64,000 nucleotides of DNA from Cyclobacteriaceae bacterium (GCA_019638235.1 JAHBUE010000001.1:1474492-1538491); one strand, 5' to 3'. Numbered from the stretch's first letter, positions 44,460 through 54,390 are shown. The notes: generated by a model not told the origin, from the sequence alone. Translations and numbers: made by a program.

Positions 44460-45521
44460 TTAATCTAAGAAATCAATATCCACATTCAGCGGATAGCGCA
44501 TCAGGTAGGTGAGGGCTTGTTCAACGGTAAGGTCTTCAAACAAAACTTTATACAGCATGTTGGTAATGGGGGCGCGGAGTTTATAATGGTCGGCACATTT
44601 TTTTATAATCCTAACCGTGTTAACCCCTTCGGCAACTTCGTCCATGCCGGTTATAATTTCCTGAAGGGTTTGTCCTTTAGCTAATTTATAGCCAACCTGG
44701 AAATTTCGGCTAAGTGTACTGTTGCTCGTAGTTACCAGATCGCCAATGCCGGCCAACCCCAGAAAGGCTTTCACGTTTCCTCCCAGAGCCTTCCCAACGT
44801 GAATCATCTCTACTGCCCCACGACTTATCAATAATCCTTTTGCATTTTCTCCATATCCCATGCCGCTTAGCGCTCCTGAAGCTATGGCGATTATATTTTT
44901 AAGCACACCGGCAAGTTCTACACCAATAAGGTCGCTGTTGCCATACACCTGGAACTTGTCGCTGCGTAAAAGTTTTTTGCCTAAGCTTACTACTTCATTA
45001 AACGGACTTGCAATTACGGTAGCGGCCGGGTGTCGTTCTGCTAATTCTTTTGAGAGGTTGGGGCCGGCTAAGCACCCTACCCGAACCACTACGCTTTCTT
45101 CGCGAATTACTTCGCTTATTGTTTTTACCTGGCTGCGGTTAAGTGTGTTAACGGTTTCAATGGTTTTACCTTCTGGTAACGTTATGTCTAAGCCTTTTGT
45201 GCCATGAATAAGAATGTGGTAAGGGTGCAGGTGTGCAGAGAGTTTCTGCATCATGGAACGAAAGTGTGCAGAAGGAACAATCGGGAATATTATATCGCAG
45301 TTTTCGGCTAAGTATTTCAGGTCGTTGGTTGGCGTAACACGGCTGTTCATTTTATAGCCTCGGTTTTCGTGTGTTTCCAGTATCCGCTTGACCACCTGTT
45401 CATCACGCGCATAGAGCAATACGCTATGCTGGCGCGATAACAAGTTGGCCACTACGCTGCCAAAGTTACCTGCGCCAATTACGCCAATGGGCTTTTTATC
45501 AGATAAACTTTTCGAGGTCAT
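44460..45521 (-). CDS. gpsA: Glycerol-3-phosphate dehydrogenase (NAD(P)+)
   Basis: 353 residues. It reduces dihydroxyacetone phosphate to glycerol-3-phosphate for phospholipids. The Rossmann loop GVIGAGNFGSVVANLL, GCLAGPNLSKELAE and the NLIGVELAGVLKNIIAIASG-type catalytic-lysine segment are present, with GLAGIGDLVTT further on. Starts within the end of the acyltransferase gene (23-base overlap), so product and next user of the pathway are co-expressed. Confidence 0.95.
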   Translation of the reverse strand: MTSKSLSDKKPIGVIGAGNFGSVVANLLSRQHSVLLYARDEQVVKRILETHENRGYKMNSRVTPTNDLKYLAENCDIIFPIVPSAHFRSMMQKLSAHLHPYHILIHGTKGLDITLPEGKTIETVNTLNRSQVKTISEVIREESVVVRVGCLAGPNLSKELAERHPAATVIASPFNEVVSLGKKLLRSDKFQVYGNSDLIGVELAGVLKNIIAIASGALSGMGYGENAKGLLISRGAVEMIHVGKALGGNVKAFLGLAGIGDLVTTSNSTLSRNFQVGYKLAKGQTLQEIITGMDEVAEGVNTVRIIKKCADHYKLRAPITNMLYKVLFEDLTVEQALTYLMRYPLNVDIDFLD

Positions 45522-47199
45522 AACCTACCAGGCGGTTGTGATAATAATACAAAAGGTTGAGGTCCTGGGTAATGATGTTTCCCTTTTTGTTTGTGAGCAG
45601 GGGGCGCTTCAAATGGAATATACCAACATTATCAAGCCCATGCTTTATTACCAGGTCAATTTTTCCTTTCAGGTGCGTGGCGTAGTTTGCCTTTCCTTCT
45701 TTCTTGAGTTCGTATATTTTTTTGCGAATGCGCTTACATGTTTTCCGAAACGCTGCATACTCAAGTTCAAGTTCTTCTTCGGGCAGGCGCAACAACCCGA
45801 ACAGGTCAAGTTTCGGGTGTTTCTGCTGCCACATTTCAAACGCAACAAAGGCTACGAGGTGGCTGGCAAATATCCTGTTTATACGATGATACTCTGCCAC
45901 AATACGCTGACTGAGCATACGGGTGTATTCGTTCTCACGCTGGGCATCAATCGTAATATTTCCGTTGGTTAAAAAGTAATCGCGGGTTTCGATAACACGC
46001 TTATGGGCATCTAAACTATTTCCGTCTTCGTCAACGTAATTACCCATTACATCAAGAGCCCGACCAATGGAAACAGAAATGTTGGAGCCTTTCGTAAAAA
46101 ATTTAAAAAGAAACTTCATCAACCCCCAGCTACCATGCGGGTCTTCTTCTGGCAGGTAGCGGTCTTGTCCCTTTATGGAAAGATAATCGTTAATCAGTTC
46201 GGGGGCCTCTAATACAAAATGGTAATTAAGCGTTACCGGTACTACAAATATTTTCTGCGGTTCAGCACCTTCTTCCGTGTTCAGGTAAATGTTTCGTTGG
46301 GCTTCAATGGTAGTGGACAGCAAACCGAGCTTCAATGTTTTTTCGAGCATACCCGAACGCGAGCGTGTTCCGCCAGGAAAAAACAGGCTATGTGCCCCGC
46401 GCTGGATGGCAATGCCTGAATACATTTTTAGCGTTTCCAGGTATGGAAGGTTTTTCTTCCGCCTGTCAACCTTGTATGCGCCTAAGCTGTTCATGAAGTA
46501 GGCAAAAATTTTCATGTTGAACAGGTTCAACCCGGCACCATAAATAAAGGCCGGTAAACCTAAGGCATGAATAATCCAGCCTACTAATATCGAATCGAGG
46601 TTGCTGAAATGTGTAGGCACCATAACGATGGTGCCCTTGCGGGCCAGGTTTCGCAACTGTTCCGCTTTTCCTACTATCTGTATTTTATCCCGTAAGGTGT
46701 ATTGGTTGCGGAAGAAACCTCCGAATTTTTTTACACGGGATGCATTGAGCAATCGCGCGAACCAGAACTTTACTATCTCGCGCGTAAGCCGGTACGAACT
46801 GGGTTTAAAATTACCTGCAATTTCATTGGCATAGCGATGAACAATCTGGCTGAGTAGTGCATCGGCTTTTTGTTGCTTCTCATCATCGGTAAAGGAGCCT
46901 AATTCTATTAACTCGCGCTTAATATCCGACCAGAATTTACTTTCATCCGGTGGATCAACCCGCCAGCGATTACGCTTCATGCGTTGTTGCTCCCGATAAA
47001 CGGTGGCTTCCAGTTCATCAAGCAATTGCCGGGCGGTTGGTCGTAATTGGTTAATGCGGTCGACCGCCCTGGCGGTTACTTCTTCAATAAACTCCTTTCG
47101 GTTTCGGCTAAGCCGGTATACGGGCCAATCCGGAATACCTTCCAGTATGGGTTCGTATTTCTTGTTTTTATTCTTTTTCTCCAGAACTTCCACGGCCAC
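45499..47199 (-). CDS. Glycerol-3-phosphate acyltransferase, PlsB-like
   Basis: 566 residues from a GTG (a second in-frame GTG lies 6 bases on). The acyltransferase motifs are HFSNLDS (HX4D), KVDRRKKN, FPGGTRSRSG and VPVTLNYHF, arranged as in PlsB-type enzymes that acylate glycerol-3-phosphate, though shorter than E. coli PlsB (about 800). Long helical N-terminal part and a basic, coiled C-terminal part. Coupling to gpsA supports use of glycerol-3-phosphate. A 1-acylglycerol-phosphate acyltransferase role is the alternative. Confidence 0.8.
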   Translation of the reverse strand: MAVEVLEKKNKNKKYEPILEGIPDWPVYRLSRNRKEFIEEVTARAVDRINQLRPTARQLLDELEATVYREQQRMKRNRWRVDPPDESKFWSDIKRELIELGSFTDDEKQQKADALLSQIVHRYANEIAGNFKPSSYRLTREIVKFWFARLLNASRVKKFGGFFRNQYTLRDKIQIVGKAEQLRNLARKGTIVMVPTHFSNLDSILVGWIIHALGLPAFIYGAGLNLFNMKIFAYFMNSLGAYKVDRRKKNLPYLETLKMYSGIAIQRGAHSLFFPGGTRSRSGMLEKTLKLGLLSTTIEAQRNIYLNTEEGAEPQKIFVVPVTLNYHFVLEAPELINDYLSIKGQDRYLPEEDPHGSWGLMKFLFKFFTKGSNISVSIGRALDVMGNYVDEDGNSLDAHKRVIETRDYFLTNGNITIDAQRENEYTRMLSQRIVAEYHRINRIFASHLVAFVAFEMWQQKHPKLDLFGLLRLPEEELELEYAAFRKTCKRIRKKIYELKKEGKANYATHLKGKIDLVIKHGLDNVGIFHLKRPLLTNKKGNIITQDLNLLYYYHNRLVGYDLEKFI

Positions 47200-47304
47200 A
47201 AAATACTATATTTTCTTTCATTAGAAACATTTTATAATCTGGTTTGTTGTGGCCACAATGACATTAATGCTGGGTTCAAGGTACTTTCGCAGACTATATG
47301 TTTA

Positions 47305-47544
47305 TTACAAACCTTGTTGCACTCTATGCAGGTTTGCTTGCATCGTATTGAAAATGTCTAAGGCGTTTGCAATAAATTCATGACTGACGATTTGGCTAAG
47401 GTCGCCTTCACTGGAAAGATCGAACTGGTTGATTTTATAGGTTTGTTCAAACAGCCCCTGTTCCAATTTAATGAGGTACCGGTTGTTCCAACTAAACAGG
47501 GTAATTTTGCACGATGGGTGCGGTATTTCTCCGATGATTCGCAT
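47305..47544 (-). CDS. Small conserved protein, unknown
   Basis: 79 residues: MRIIGEIPHPSCKITLFSW, then RYLIKLEQGLFEQTYKI and an acidic helix. This compact, strand-rich start looks like a conserved Bacteroidota small protein I have seen as hypothetical; no function is known. An overlapping plus-strand frame (47380-47589) is less protein-like and rejected. Confidence 0.6.
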   Translation of the reverse strand: MRIIGEIPHPSCKITLFSWNNRYLIKLEQGLFEQTYKINQFDLSSEGDLSQIVSHEFIANALDIFNTMQANLHRVQQGL

Positions 47545-47684
47545 GAAAGTGAAATTTTACAGCAACAACTTAACCTTTTAAAGGGTTAAAAAGACTAAAA
47601 TTGGCGTTAAATCGTTGAATAATTTTGGATTTTTTCGATCGGTTTAAGGGTTTTATATTGTAACCTGATTCTTATAGGCGCATC

Positions 47685-50594
47685 ATGGGTGGATTATTGA
47701 AGTTTGAGGCTGGAAAGGCAGGAATAGTTTTGTTTTTAGTCGCTATTTCGCAGTTTTTGTATATTCAGCAAGCTGCGGCCACGCATTTACGGGCCGGCCA
47801 GATTGTGGCCACACGGGTAAGTTGCACCAGTCTTACCTTTAGAATCACTATTACGGTTTATACCAATACGGCCACATCAAATGTTCTGTTTGGAGGAACT
47901 ATGGACTACCTTGACTTTGGTGATGGCAGCGATCCGATTTTGGTACCAGAAACACAAGGTACTCCCATGCCGGGTTTTCCAGGTGTGGCGGTGGCATCCT
48001 ATACCATTGAACACACCTACTCCGGGCCCGGCCGTTATACCATCAGCTACATTGAGCCTAACCGTAACGGATTCGTGTTGAATATGGATCACTCCATAAC
48101 CACCACCTTTTACCTTGAAACACAAATAACCATCGATCCGTTTTTTGGTTGCAATAACACTCCGCAGTTGTTAATTCCGCCAATTGACCGGGCCTGCACA
48201 GGTGTTGCTTTTTTTCATAACCCTGGAGCGTACGATCCTGACGGTGATAGTTTGTCGTATGAATTTGTTATTCCGTTTCGCGCCAAGAATACTACCGTAA
48301 CCAACTACCGTGATCCGAATGATCAAAAATTTTATGTAAACTTCCCTAATGGAAATGAAGAAGGAACAGGGCCGCCTACGTTTACGATTAACCCTGTTGA
48401 TGGAACGATCATCTGGGATGCACCGGGCAATCAGGGAGAATATAATATTGCGTTCATTGTTGTTGAATGGAGAAAAGTAAACGGGCAATGGTTCAGGCTG
48501 GGGTTTGTAAGGCGGGATATGCAAATCATAGTAGAAGATTGCAATAATGAACGACCTGACTTAAAAGTTCCGGAAGATGTGTGTGTGGAGGCGGGTACTA
48601 CGCTTACTGCCACCATATTAGGTGTTGATCCCGAAAACCATGATGTTAAAATTGAAGCGTTTTCCGAGATATTCAATTTTCCTTCAACAGAATCACCGGC
48701 TACGTATTCGCCTGTACCTGTGCCAGGAACCCCTAACGAGTTTCAGCCATCCAACCCGCCAGCCGAACTTCACTTTGAATGGGAAACCAAGTGCTTCCAT
48801 GTAAAAAATCTTCCATACCAGGTAGTGTTTAAGATCACCGATAACCCGCCTAACGGGCCAAAGCTTGTAACGTTTAAAACGTGGCGCATACGGGTTGTTG
48901 CTCCGCCCCCGGTGCCAACAACGGCTACTCCCGATTTTACAAACAGGAGTGCATTACTTACCTGGCAGGATTATACTTGCCGACAGGAAGCCGCGACCAT
49001 ACAGATTTGGCGAAGGGTAGATAGCATTACGTTTACACCCGACAGTTGCGAAACAGGTATGCCTGCATACTTAGGATACACCCAGGTGGGGCAGGTTGTC
49101 GCAACAGCAACCCAGTTTAACGATACCGGTTTGGATGTGGGCGCTCGCTATTGCTACCGGCTTGTGGCAGTATATCCATTACCCGGAGGTGGTGAGAGTT
49201 ATGTTTCGCACGAAATTTGTATCCCGCCTATTTTGGCCGATGCACCCGTAATCACCCATGTTACCGTTGACAAAACTTCAACTGATGATGGCGAGATTCG
49301 TGTAAGCTGGCGTTCACCGTTTGATGCAGATGTTAGTCAGTTTCCGAAAGAACCTTACGGATACGATTACATTGTTGAACGCGCTGATGGTTTTACCGGC
49401 ACGGATTATATAGCCATTCATACCGGAACATTAGCAGGAGATACAACCTATTTAGACGATGCCTTAGATACTGAAAACAGAGTGTACAACTATCGTGTAA
49501 AGGCTATTGCACAGGGCCAGAGCACGCCATTCGATCAATCGGCTTCTGCTTCTTCAGTTCGCCTCGAACTAAGACCTTCTTCAGGCCGGATTGAACTTAC
49601 CTGGCGTGCAGTTGTTCCCTGGTCCAATCAAATACAAAGTTTTCCGCTTCATGATATTTATCGTGGGCCTGAAAATGCCACGGAAGCCGATCTTACGTTA
49701 ATTGCCAGCGTGAATGTATTTGACAGTTTGCTCCGCTATACGGATGTGGGGCAACACAATGGCGAAAACCTTGATAACAACACCGTGTATTGTTACCGGG
49801 TTATGACCCGAGGCGGATATGGCAATCCTGCCATTGATGTCCCGCAGGAAAACTATTCACAAATTATTTGTGCCCAGCCCGTTGATGATGAACCGCCTTG
49901 TAAGCCTGTACTTCAGGCGCAGCTTACAAATTGTGAAGATTTTGTTCAACAGGAAGCGTGTAACTTCAATACGTTCAGTAATACCATTTTCTGGAACCGC
50001 CCTGAAGATGAAGTATGTCGAGCAGATACCAGAGGCTATAATGTGTATGTGTCGAGTTCGGTAGGGGGATCATTAACGTTATTAGCCACTAATGTTACCG
50101 ATACATTTTATGTGCATAACAACCTGAATACTTTTGCTCTTTGTTATCGTATATCTGCGGTTGATCGTTCCGGCAACGAAAGCGAATTGAGCGACCCGGT
50201 GTGTAACGATAACTGCCCGTATTACGAATTGCCCAACATCTTTACGCCAAATGGTGATGGTCACAATGATTTGTTCAGCGCCTTTAATGTTCGCGATTAC
50301 ATAAATTGCGGTGAAGGTGAAGAAGGCTGTCAGGTGCCTGAACATTTAAAGGGTCGTTGTACGCGGTTTGTGCAAAAAGTTGACCTGACTATAATAAACC
50401 GGTGGGGTGGTGAAGTGTATAACTATGTTTCGGGTGGAGAGAATACCATATTTATAGATTGGGATGGCCGCGATAATAGTGGAAAACCATTGGCATCGGG
50501 TATTTACTATTATAAAGCCGATGTAACGTTTGATGTTGTTGACCCGAAAAAGCGTGTGCAAACCATTAAAGGATGGGTACATCTCGTTCGATGA
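47685..50594 (+). CDS. Large T9SS-secreted adhesin-like protein
   Basis: 969 residues. A signal sequence with LFLVAISQFLYIQQAAATHL leads into PKD/cadherin-like units (DYLDFGDGSDP, AYDPDGDSLSYEF), then several fibronectin-III domains (about 400-860). The type B gliding-motility C-terminal domain starts PNIFTPNGDGHNDLF near residue 885, with INRWGGEVY and ASGIYYYKADV. About 20 cysteines are spread along the chain, many likely paired. Surface-exposed; ligand unknown. Its TGA overlaps the ATG of a DCC-family thiol oxidoreductase gene. Confidence 0.85.
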   Translation: MGGLLKFEAGKAGIVLFLVAISQFLYIQQAAATHLRAGQIVATRVSCTSLTFRITITVYTNTATSNVLFGGTMDYLDFGDGSDPILVPETQGTPMPGFPGVAVASYTIEHTYSGPGRYTISYIEPNRNGFVLNMDHSITTTFYLETQITIDPFFGCNNTPQLLIPPIDRACTGVAFFHNPGAYDPDGDSLSYEFVIPFRAKNTTVTNYRDPNDQKFYVNFPNGNEEGTGPPTFTINPVDGTIIWDAPGNQGEYNIAFIVVEWRKVNGQWFRLGFVRRDMQIIVEDCNNERPDLKVPEDVCVEAGTTLTATILGVDPENHDVKIEAFSEIFNFPSTESPATYSPVPVPGTPNEFQPSNPPAELHFEWETKCFHVKNLPYQVVFKITDNPPNGPKLVTFKTWRIRVVAPPPVPTTATPDFTNRSALLTWQDYTCRQEAATIQIWRRVDSITFTPDSCETGMPAYLGYTQVGQVVATATQFNDTGLDVGARYCYRLVAVYPLPGGGESYVSHEICIPPILADAPVITHVTVDKTSTDDGEIRVSWRSPFDADVSQFPKEPYGYDYIVERADGFTGTDYIAIHTGTLAGDTTYLDDALDTENRVYNYRVKAIAQGQSTPFDQSASASSVRLELRPSSGRIELTWRAVVPWSNQIQSFPLHDIYRGPENATEADLTLIASVNVFDSLLRYTDVGQHNGENLDNNTVYCYRVMTRGGYGNPAIDVPQENYSQIICAQPVDDEPPCKPVLQAQLTNCEDFVQQEACNFNTFSNTIFWNRPEDEVCRADTRGYNVYVSSSVGGSLTLLATNVTDTFYVHNNLNTFALCYRISAVDRSGNESELSDPVCNDNCPYYELPNIFTPNGDGHNDLFSAFNVRDYINCGEGEEGCQVPEHLKGRCTRFVQKVDLTIINRWGGEVYNYVSGGENTIFIDWDGRDNSGKPLASGIYYYKADVTFDVVDPKKRVQTIKGWVHLVR

Positions 50595-51004
50595 GTTCCG
50601 GAAATAATCAACCTGTTGATGTAGTGTTGTTTGACGGTGTCTGTAACCTGTGTAGCAGTTCCGTTCAGTTTATCATTAAACGCGATTATCGTGCGCGTTA
50701 TCATTTTGCGTCCCTTCAATCTTCAGCAGGTCAGCAACTTCTTCAAAAATTTAATCTTCCTGCCGATGCTCTATACAGCATTATTCTTGTTCGGGGTGAT
50801 GCGTTTCTTGAGCGCAGTGATGCTGCATTGGAAATAGCAAGAAACTTATCGGGGTTGTGGCCGTTGTTTTACATTTTTAAAATCATTCCCAGATTTTTAC
50901 GCGACCCGGTATATAACTGGATTTCCCGCAACCGGTACAGGTGGTTTGGTAAGAAAGATGCCTGTTGGCTTCCTACTGCCGAATTGAAAGCACGTTTTAT
51001 TTAG
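50591..51004 (+). CDS. DCC-family thiol-disulfide oxidoreductase-like protein
   Basis: 137 residues from the ATG at 50591, which overlaps the preceding stop (ATGA); a frame-compatible ATG at 50573 is further inside the upstream gene. DUF393/DCC family: VVLFDGVCNLCSSSVQFI has the DxxCxxC signature, followed by FASLQSSAGQQLL and the closing WISRNRYRWFGK. Thioredoxin-like fold, presumed redox activity. Coupling to a cysteine-rich secreted protein is notable. Confidence 0.85.
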   Translation: MSSGNNQPVDVVLFDGVCNLCSSSVQFIIKRDYRARYHFASLQSSAGQQLLQKFNLPADALYSIILVRGDAFLERSDAALEIARNLSGLWPLFYIFKIIPRFLRDPVYNWISRNRYRWFGKKDACWLPTAELKARFI

Positions 51005-51078
51005 GACTTGAGGATTAGGACTTGGGGCTTATAGCTTGCGGCTTGCAGTTCATAGCTTGCAGCCTATACAGTCTTTTG
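51003..51078. repeat. Dispersed intergenic repeat before fabD
   Basis: Words AGGACTTGAGGATTAGGACTT and GGGGCTTATAGCTTGC, followed by GCTTGCAGTTCATAGCTTGCAGCC. Starts at the preceding stop codon, like the other members at 17674, 33350 and 59622. Confidence 0.6.
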
Positions 51079-51085
51079 TATTTTG
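51057..51085 (+). promoter_or_regulatory. Promoter for fabD
   Basis: TTG at 51057-51059, 19 bases, then TATTTTG at 51079-51085. The upstream element lies within the dispersed repeat. The ATG follows at 51110. Confidence 0.5.
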
Positions 51086-51109
51086 CAGAATAATTAAACC
51101 GAATAAGAA

Positions 51110-51985
51110 ATGAAGGCTTATGTATTTCCCGGCCAGGGCGCGCAGTTTACCGGAATGGGTAAAGATATTTATGATTCAACTCCACAAGCAAAGCAATTAT
51201 TTGATGAAGCCAACACCATACTTGGCTTTGATATTACTTCTGTTATGTTTGCGGGCAGCGCTGATGATTTGAAGCAAACACGGGTTACACAACCTGCCGT
51301 GTTTATACATTCTGTTGCCGTTGCGTTATCGAACGAATCTTTCAAGCCCGATATGGTGGCTGGTCATTCATTAGGCGAGTTTTCGGCATTGGTGGCGAAT
51401 AAGGCGTTGTCTTTTTCGGATGGATTAACATTAGTGTATAAGCGAGCTATGGCCATGCAGCGCGCGTGCGAGATTAACCCCTCTACTATGGCCGCTATTC
51501 TTGGTTTGGATGATAAGGTGGTAGAAGAAGTGTGTGCTTCCATCAGCGATGAGGTTGTAGTTGCTGCAAATTATAACTGTCCGGGCCAGCTTGTTATTTC
51601 CGGCTCCCTTAAAGGGATTGAAATTGCCTGCGAAAAACTAAAAGCAGCAGGTGCAAAAAGAGCTTTACCCTTACAGGTGGGTGGAGCATTTCATTCACCA
51701 TTAATGGAGCCTGCGCGTGAGGAGCTTGCCTCGGCAATTGAATCAACACAATTCAGCACACCGGTTTGCCCGGTTTACCAGAACGTAAACGCATCGCCTT
51801 CATCTGATATAGCTACAATCAAGAAAAACCTTATTGCCCAGCTTACTGCCCCTGTGCGATGGACGCAGTCTGTACAGCGCATGGTTCAGGATGGCACCAC
51901 TACGTTTATTGAATGTGGCCCCGGAAAAGTATTGCAGGGGTTAGTGAAGAAAATTGCACCCCAGGCAGAGGCTTCGAGTATATAG
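51110..51985 (+). CDS. fabD: Malonyl-CoA:ACP acyltransferase
   Basis: 291 residues. It loads malonyl groups on ACP. FPGQGAQFTGMGKD at the start, nucleophile Ser in VAGHSLGEFSALV, the arginine in YKRAMAMQRAC and the catalytic His in GGAFHSPLM are present. Own promoter; convergent with folK. Confidence 0.96.
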   Translation: MKAYVFPGQGAQFTGMGKDIYDSTPQAKQLFDEANTILGFDITSVMFAGSADDLKQTRVTQPAVFIHSVAVALSNESFKPDMVAGHSLGEFSALVANKALSFSDGLTLVYKRAMAMQRACEINPSTMAAILGLDDKVVEEVCASISDEVVVAANYNCPGQLVISGSLKGIEIACEKLKAAGAKRALPLQVGGAFHSPLMEPAREELASAIESTQFSTPVCPVYQNVNASPSSDIATIKKNLIAQLTAPVRWTQSVQRMVQDGTTTFIECGPGKVLQGLVKKIAPQAEASSI

Positions 51986-51995
51986 ATTAAAACCA

Positions 51996-52475
51996 TCAAA
52001 GCCTTTCAACCATTAAGCCATCTTTACAGTCAACTAATAACTGCCGTATGCTTTTTTGCAGGGTGGGGTGAACCATATCCGGGGCAATTTCTTCTAAGGG
52101 TATCAGGGTAAACCTGCGGTGCGGTATGCCGGGGTGCGGAACCTGTAAATCTTGAGAGGAGATTACGTTATCATCCCAAAACAAAATGTCAATATCCAAC
52201 GTGCGGGCGCCCCATTTTTCAATGCGTTTACGCCCGGCCTGTATTTCAATTTTCTGTATCATTTGCAGCACCTCACGGGGTTTCTGGGTTGTTTTTACTT
52301 CAATAACCTGGTTATAGAAATCATCCTGGCTTTCGTTTCCCCAGGCCGCTGTTTTATAAACAGACGAGGCTGTAACAATTGACCCGATGTGCCGACTGAT
52401 TTGCTGCCTTGCTCCGGCCAGCCAGCGGTTTTTATCGCCTAAGTTGCTGCCTAACAAAAAAAAGACATTTGCCAT
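51996..52475 (-). CDS. folK: 2-amino-4-hydroxy-6-hydroxymethyldihydropteridine pyrophosphokinase
   Basis: 159 residues. Folate synthesis enzyme that pyrophosphorylates 6-hydroxymethyl-dihydropterin. FLLGSNLGDKNRWL, the mid-protein YNQVIEVKT and the metal-binding RTLDIDILFWDD plus VPHPGIPHRRFTLIPL are all present. A TAAGTTTG box lies only 4 bases before the ATG on the minus strand, so the message may be leaderless. Divergent from sppA. Confidence 0.95.
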   Translation of the reverse strand: MANVFFLLGSNLGDKNRWLAGARQQISRHIGSIVTASSVYKTAAWGNESQDDFYNQVIEVKTTQKPREVLQMIQKIEIQAGRKRIEKWGARTLDIDILFWDDNVISSQDLQVPHPGIPHRRFTLIPLEEIAPDMVHPTLQKSIRQLLVDCKDGLMVERL

Positions 52476-52490
52476 GCAGCAAACTTACTT

Positions 52491-52521
52491 TTTAAAAGGC
52501 AGACGGAGATGCTTAATTTTG
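52491..52521 (+). promoter_or_regulatory. Promoter for sppA
   Basis: The -7 box TAATTTTG at 52514-52521 lies 19 bases after TTTA (52491-52494, one mismatch). The ATG is at 52540. Confidence 0.55.
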
Positions 52522-52539
52522 TGACTAAATTTTTATACT

Positions 52540-54285
52540 ATGAATTTCTTAAAAACGTTTCTGGCTTCATTCCTGGCCTTGGTTGTTTTTGCAGGGGTTA
52601 GCTTTTTTATAATGTTAGCCATACTGATGGCAGTAGGTTCTGAAGAAAAGGTGGTGATTGCCAGCAATTCAGTGCTTCAGCTAAAGTTAGATGCTCAAAT
52701 TACCGAGCAGGAGGTTGATAACCCGTTTGCCGGCATGTTTGGCAGCGATGCACAACCCATTGGCTTACTCAAACTGAAGGGGGCTATCCGCCACGCCAAA
52801 TCCGACCCGAAAATCAAAGGAATATTTTTAAATGTAAGCTACCCGATGGCCGGTTTCTCAACCATTGAAGAAATCCGCGAGTCGTTACTTGATTTCCGCG
52901 AAAGCGGCAAGTGGGTAGTAGCCTATTCAGATGTTATGTCGGAGTCGGCTTATTACCTCGCAACGGCAGCGGATAAAGTATACCTGAACCCGGAAGGTGA
53001 AATTGAGTTTAACGGCCTTACGGCAGAAGTTACCTTTTTTAAGAAGATGTTCGACAAGCTGGAAGTCAAACCCGAGATTTTCAGGGTTGGTGATTTTAAA
53101 AGCGCGGTAGAGCCTTTTATGCTTGAAAAAATGAGCAATGAAAACAGGCTGCAGTTATCGGAGTTACTCAATTCAATTTACAACCAGGTGTTGAAAGGCA
53201 TTTCAGAAGCGCGCGGTATTCCTGCCGATAAACTTCGTGATATATCCGATAATATGCTGGTTCGTAACGCATCCCTTGCAGCAGAGTATGGTTTGGTTGA
53301 CAAGCTTGTGTATTATGACGAAGTATTAGATGAACTTCGTGAACGCTTAGCGCTGGAAGAGAACGCGCGTATAAAATTTGTAGCACGAAAGAAGTATATC
53401 AAGAGTATTCAAGTTAATAAACAGGCTGCGGCCGAAGAAGTTGCCGTTATTGTGGCGGATGGAACAATAATGCCTGGAAAATCAAGTGATGGTGTAATTG
53501 GTGGCGCTTCTACTTCCGAAGAAATCCGCAAAGCGCGATTAAACAAGAAAGTAAAAGCAATTGTAATCCGTATAAACTCCCCAGGTGGAGCGTTCCAGGC
53601 TTCGGATGAGATGTGGCGCGAAGTGAAATTAGCTTCAGAGGTTAAACCCGTTATTGCCTCTATGTCTGACTATGCCGCTTCGGGTGGTTATTACTTAGCC
53701 ATGGCAGCAGATACTATAGTGGCGCAGCCTCACACCATTACAGGCTCTATCGGAATATTTAGTGTGTTGTTTGATGCCAGTTCGTTTTTAGGCAACAAGC
53801 TTGGCATTACGTTCGATGAGGTTAATACAGGCAAGTATGGCGAGTTGATTACTATCAGCAGGCCGTTAACACAGGCCGAGAAGAATGTGTGGCAGACCAA
53901 AACAGAAGCTATTTATGAAACCTTTACCGGTAAAGCCGCAGAAGGAAGAGGTATGCCGAAAGACGAATTGAAGAAAGTGGCCTCTGGCCGGGTTTGGACT
54001 GGGGAGCAGGCTAAACAACGTGGCCTGGTTGACATTTTAGGTGGCTATAACGATGCGATAAACATAGCTGCGCAGGCAGCAGGGTTGGAGAACTACACTG
54101 TAAAGGAATACCCTGTTCAAAAACCTTTTATTGAGCAGTTTATGGAACAGCTGACGGATAAGACCAGGACAAATACCTTGAAGAAGGAATTAGGCGAACA
54201 GTATTACCTGTACAGGCAAGGCATAAAACTGAAAGAGCTGTATGGTGTGCAGGCAAGAATGCCGTTTGAGTTAAGCATACAGTAG
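52540..54285 (+). CDS. sppA: Signal peptide peptidase SppA, 67K type
   Basis: 581 residues with an N-terminal membrane helix (about 5-31) and two S49 peptidase domains. The catalytic dyad is Lys187 in GDFKSAVEPF and Ser381 in YAASGGYYLA, as in E. coli SppA, which digests cleaved signal peptides from the outer face of the inner membrane. NSPGG and TGSIGIF motifs are also present. A strong terminator follows. Confidence 0.95.
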   Translation: MNFLKTFLASFLALVVFAGVSFFIMLAILMAVGSEEKVVIASNSVLQLKLDAQITEQEVDNPFAGMFGSDAQPIGLLKLKGAIRHAKSDPKIKGIFLNVSYPMAGFSTIEEIRESLLDFRESGKWVVAYSDVMSESAYYLATAADKVYLNPEGEIEFNGLTAEVTFFKKMFDKLEVKPEIFRVGDFKSAVEPFMLEKMSNENRLQLSELLNSIYNQVLKGISEARGIPADKLRDISDNMLVRNASLAAEYGLVDKLVYYDEVLDELRERLALEENARIKFVARKKYIKSIQVNKQAAAEEVAVIVADGTIMPGKSSDGVIGGASTSEEIRKARLNKKVKAIVIRINSPGGAFQASDEMWREVKLASEVKPVIASMSDYAASGGYYLAMAADTIVAQPHTITGSIGIFSVLFDASSFLGNKLGITFDEVNTGKYGELITISRPLTQAEKNVWQTKTEAIYETFTGKAAEGRGMPKDELKKVASGRVWTGEQAKQRGLVDILGGYNDAINIAAQAAGLENYTVKEYPVQKPFIEQFMEQLTDKTRTNTLKKELGEQYYLYRQGIKLKELYGVQARMPFELSIQ

Positions 54286-54390
54286 TGTTGCCTTATTCTC
54301 GATTGAAGGCTTGGTTAACCCCTTAATTCCGAACACCCATTAGGCAAATTTTGGCCATTTTTTGATGTAAGTTTTTTGCCGGATTTGTCA

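Noticed and set aside
45445..45972. Open frame of 175 codons opposite the acyltransferase and gpsA ends
   Set aside because: Antisense to conserved motifs, no family pattern.
47380..47589. 69-codon plus-strand frame overlapping the 79-aa minus-strand gene
   Set aside because: The minus-strand product has a compact, conserved-looking start; the plus frame does not.
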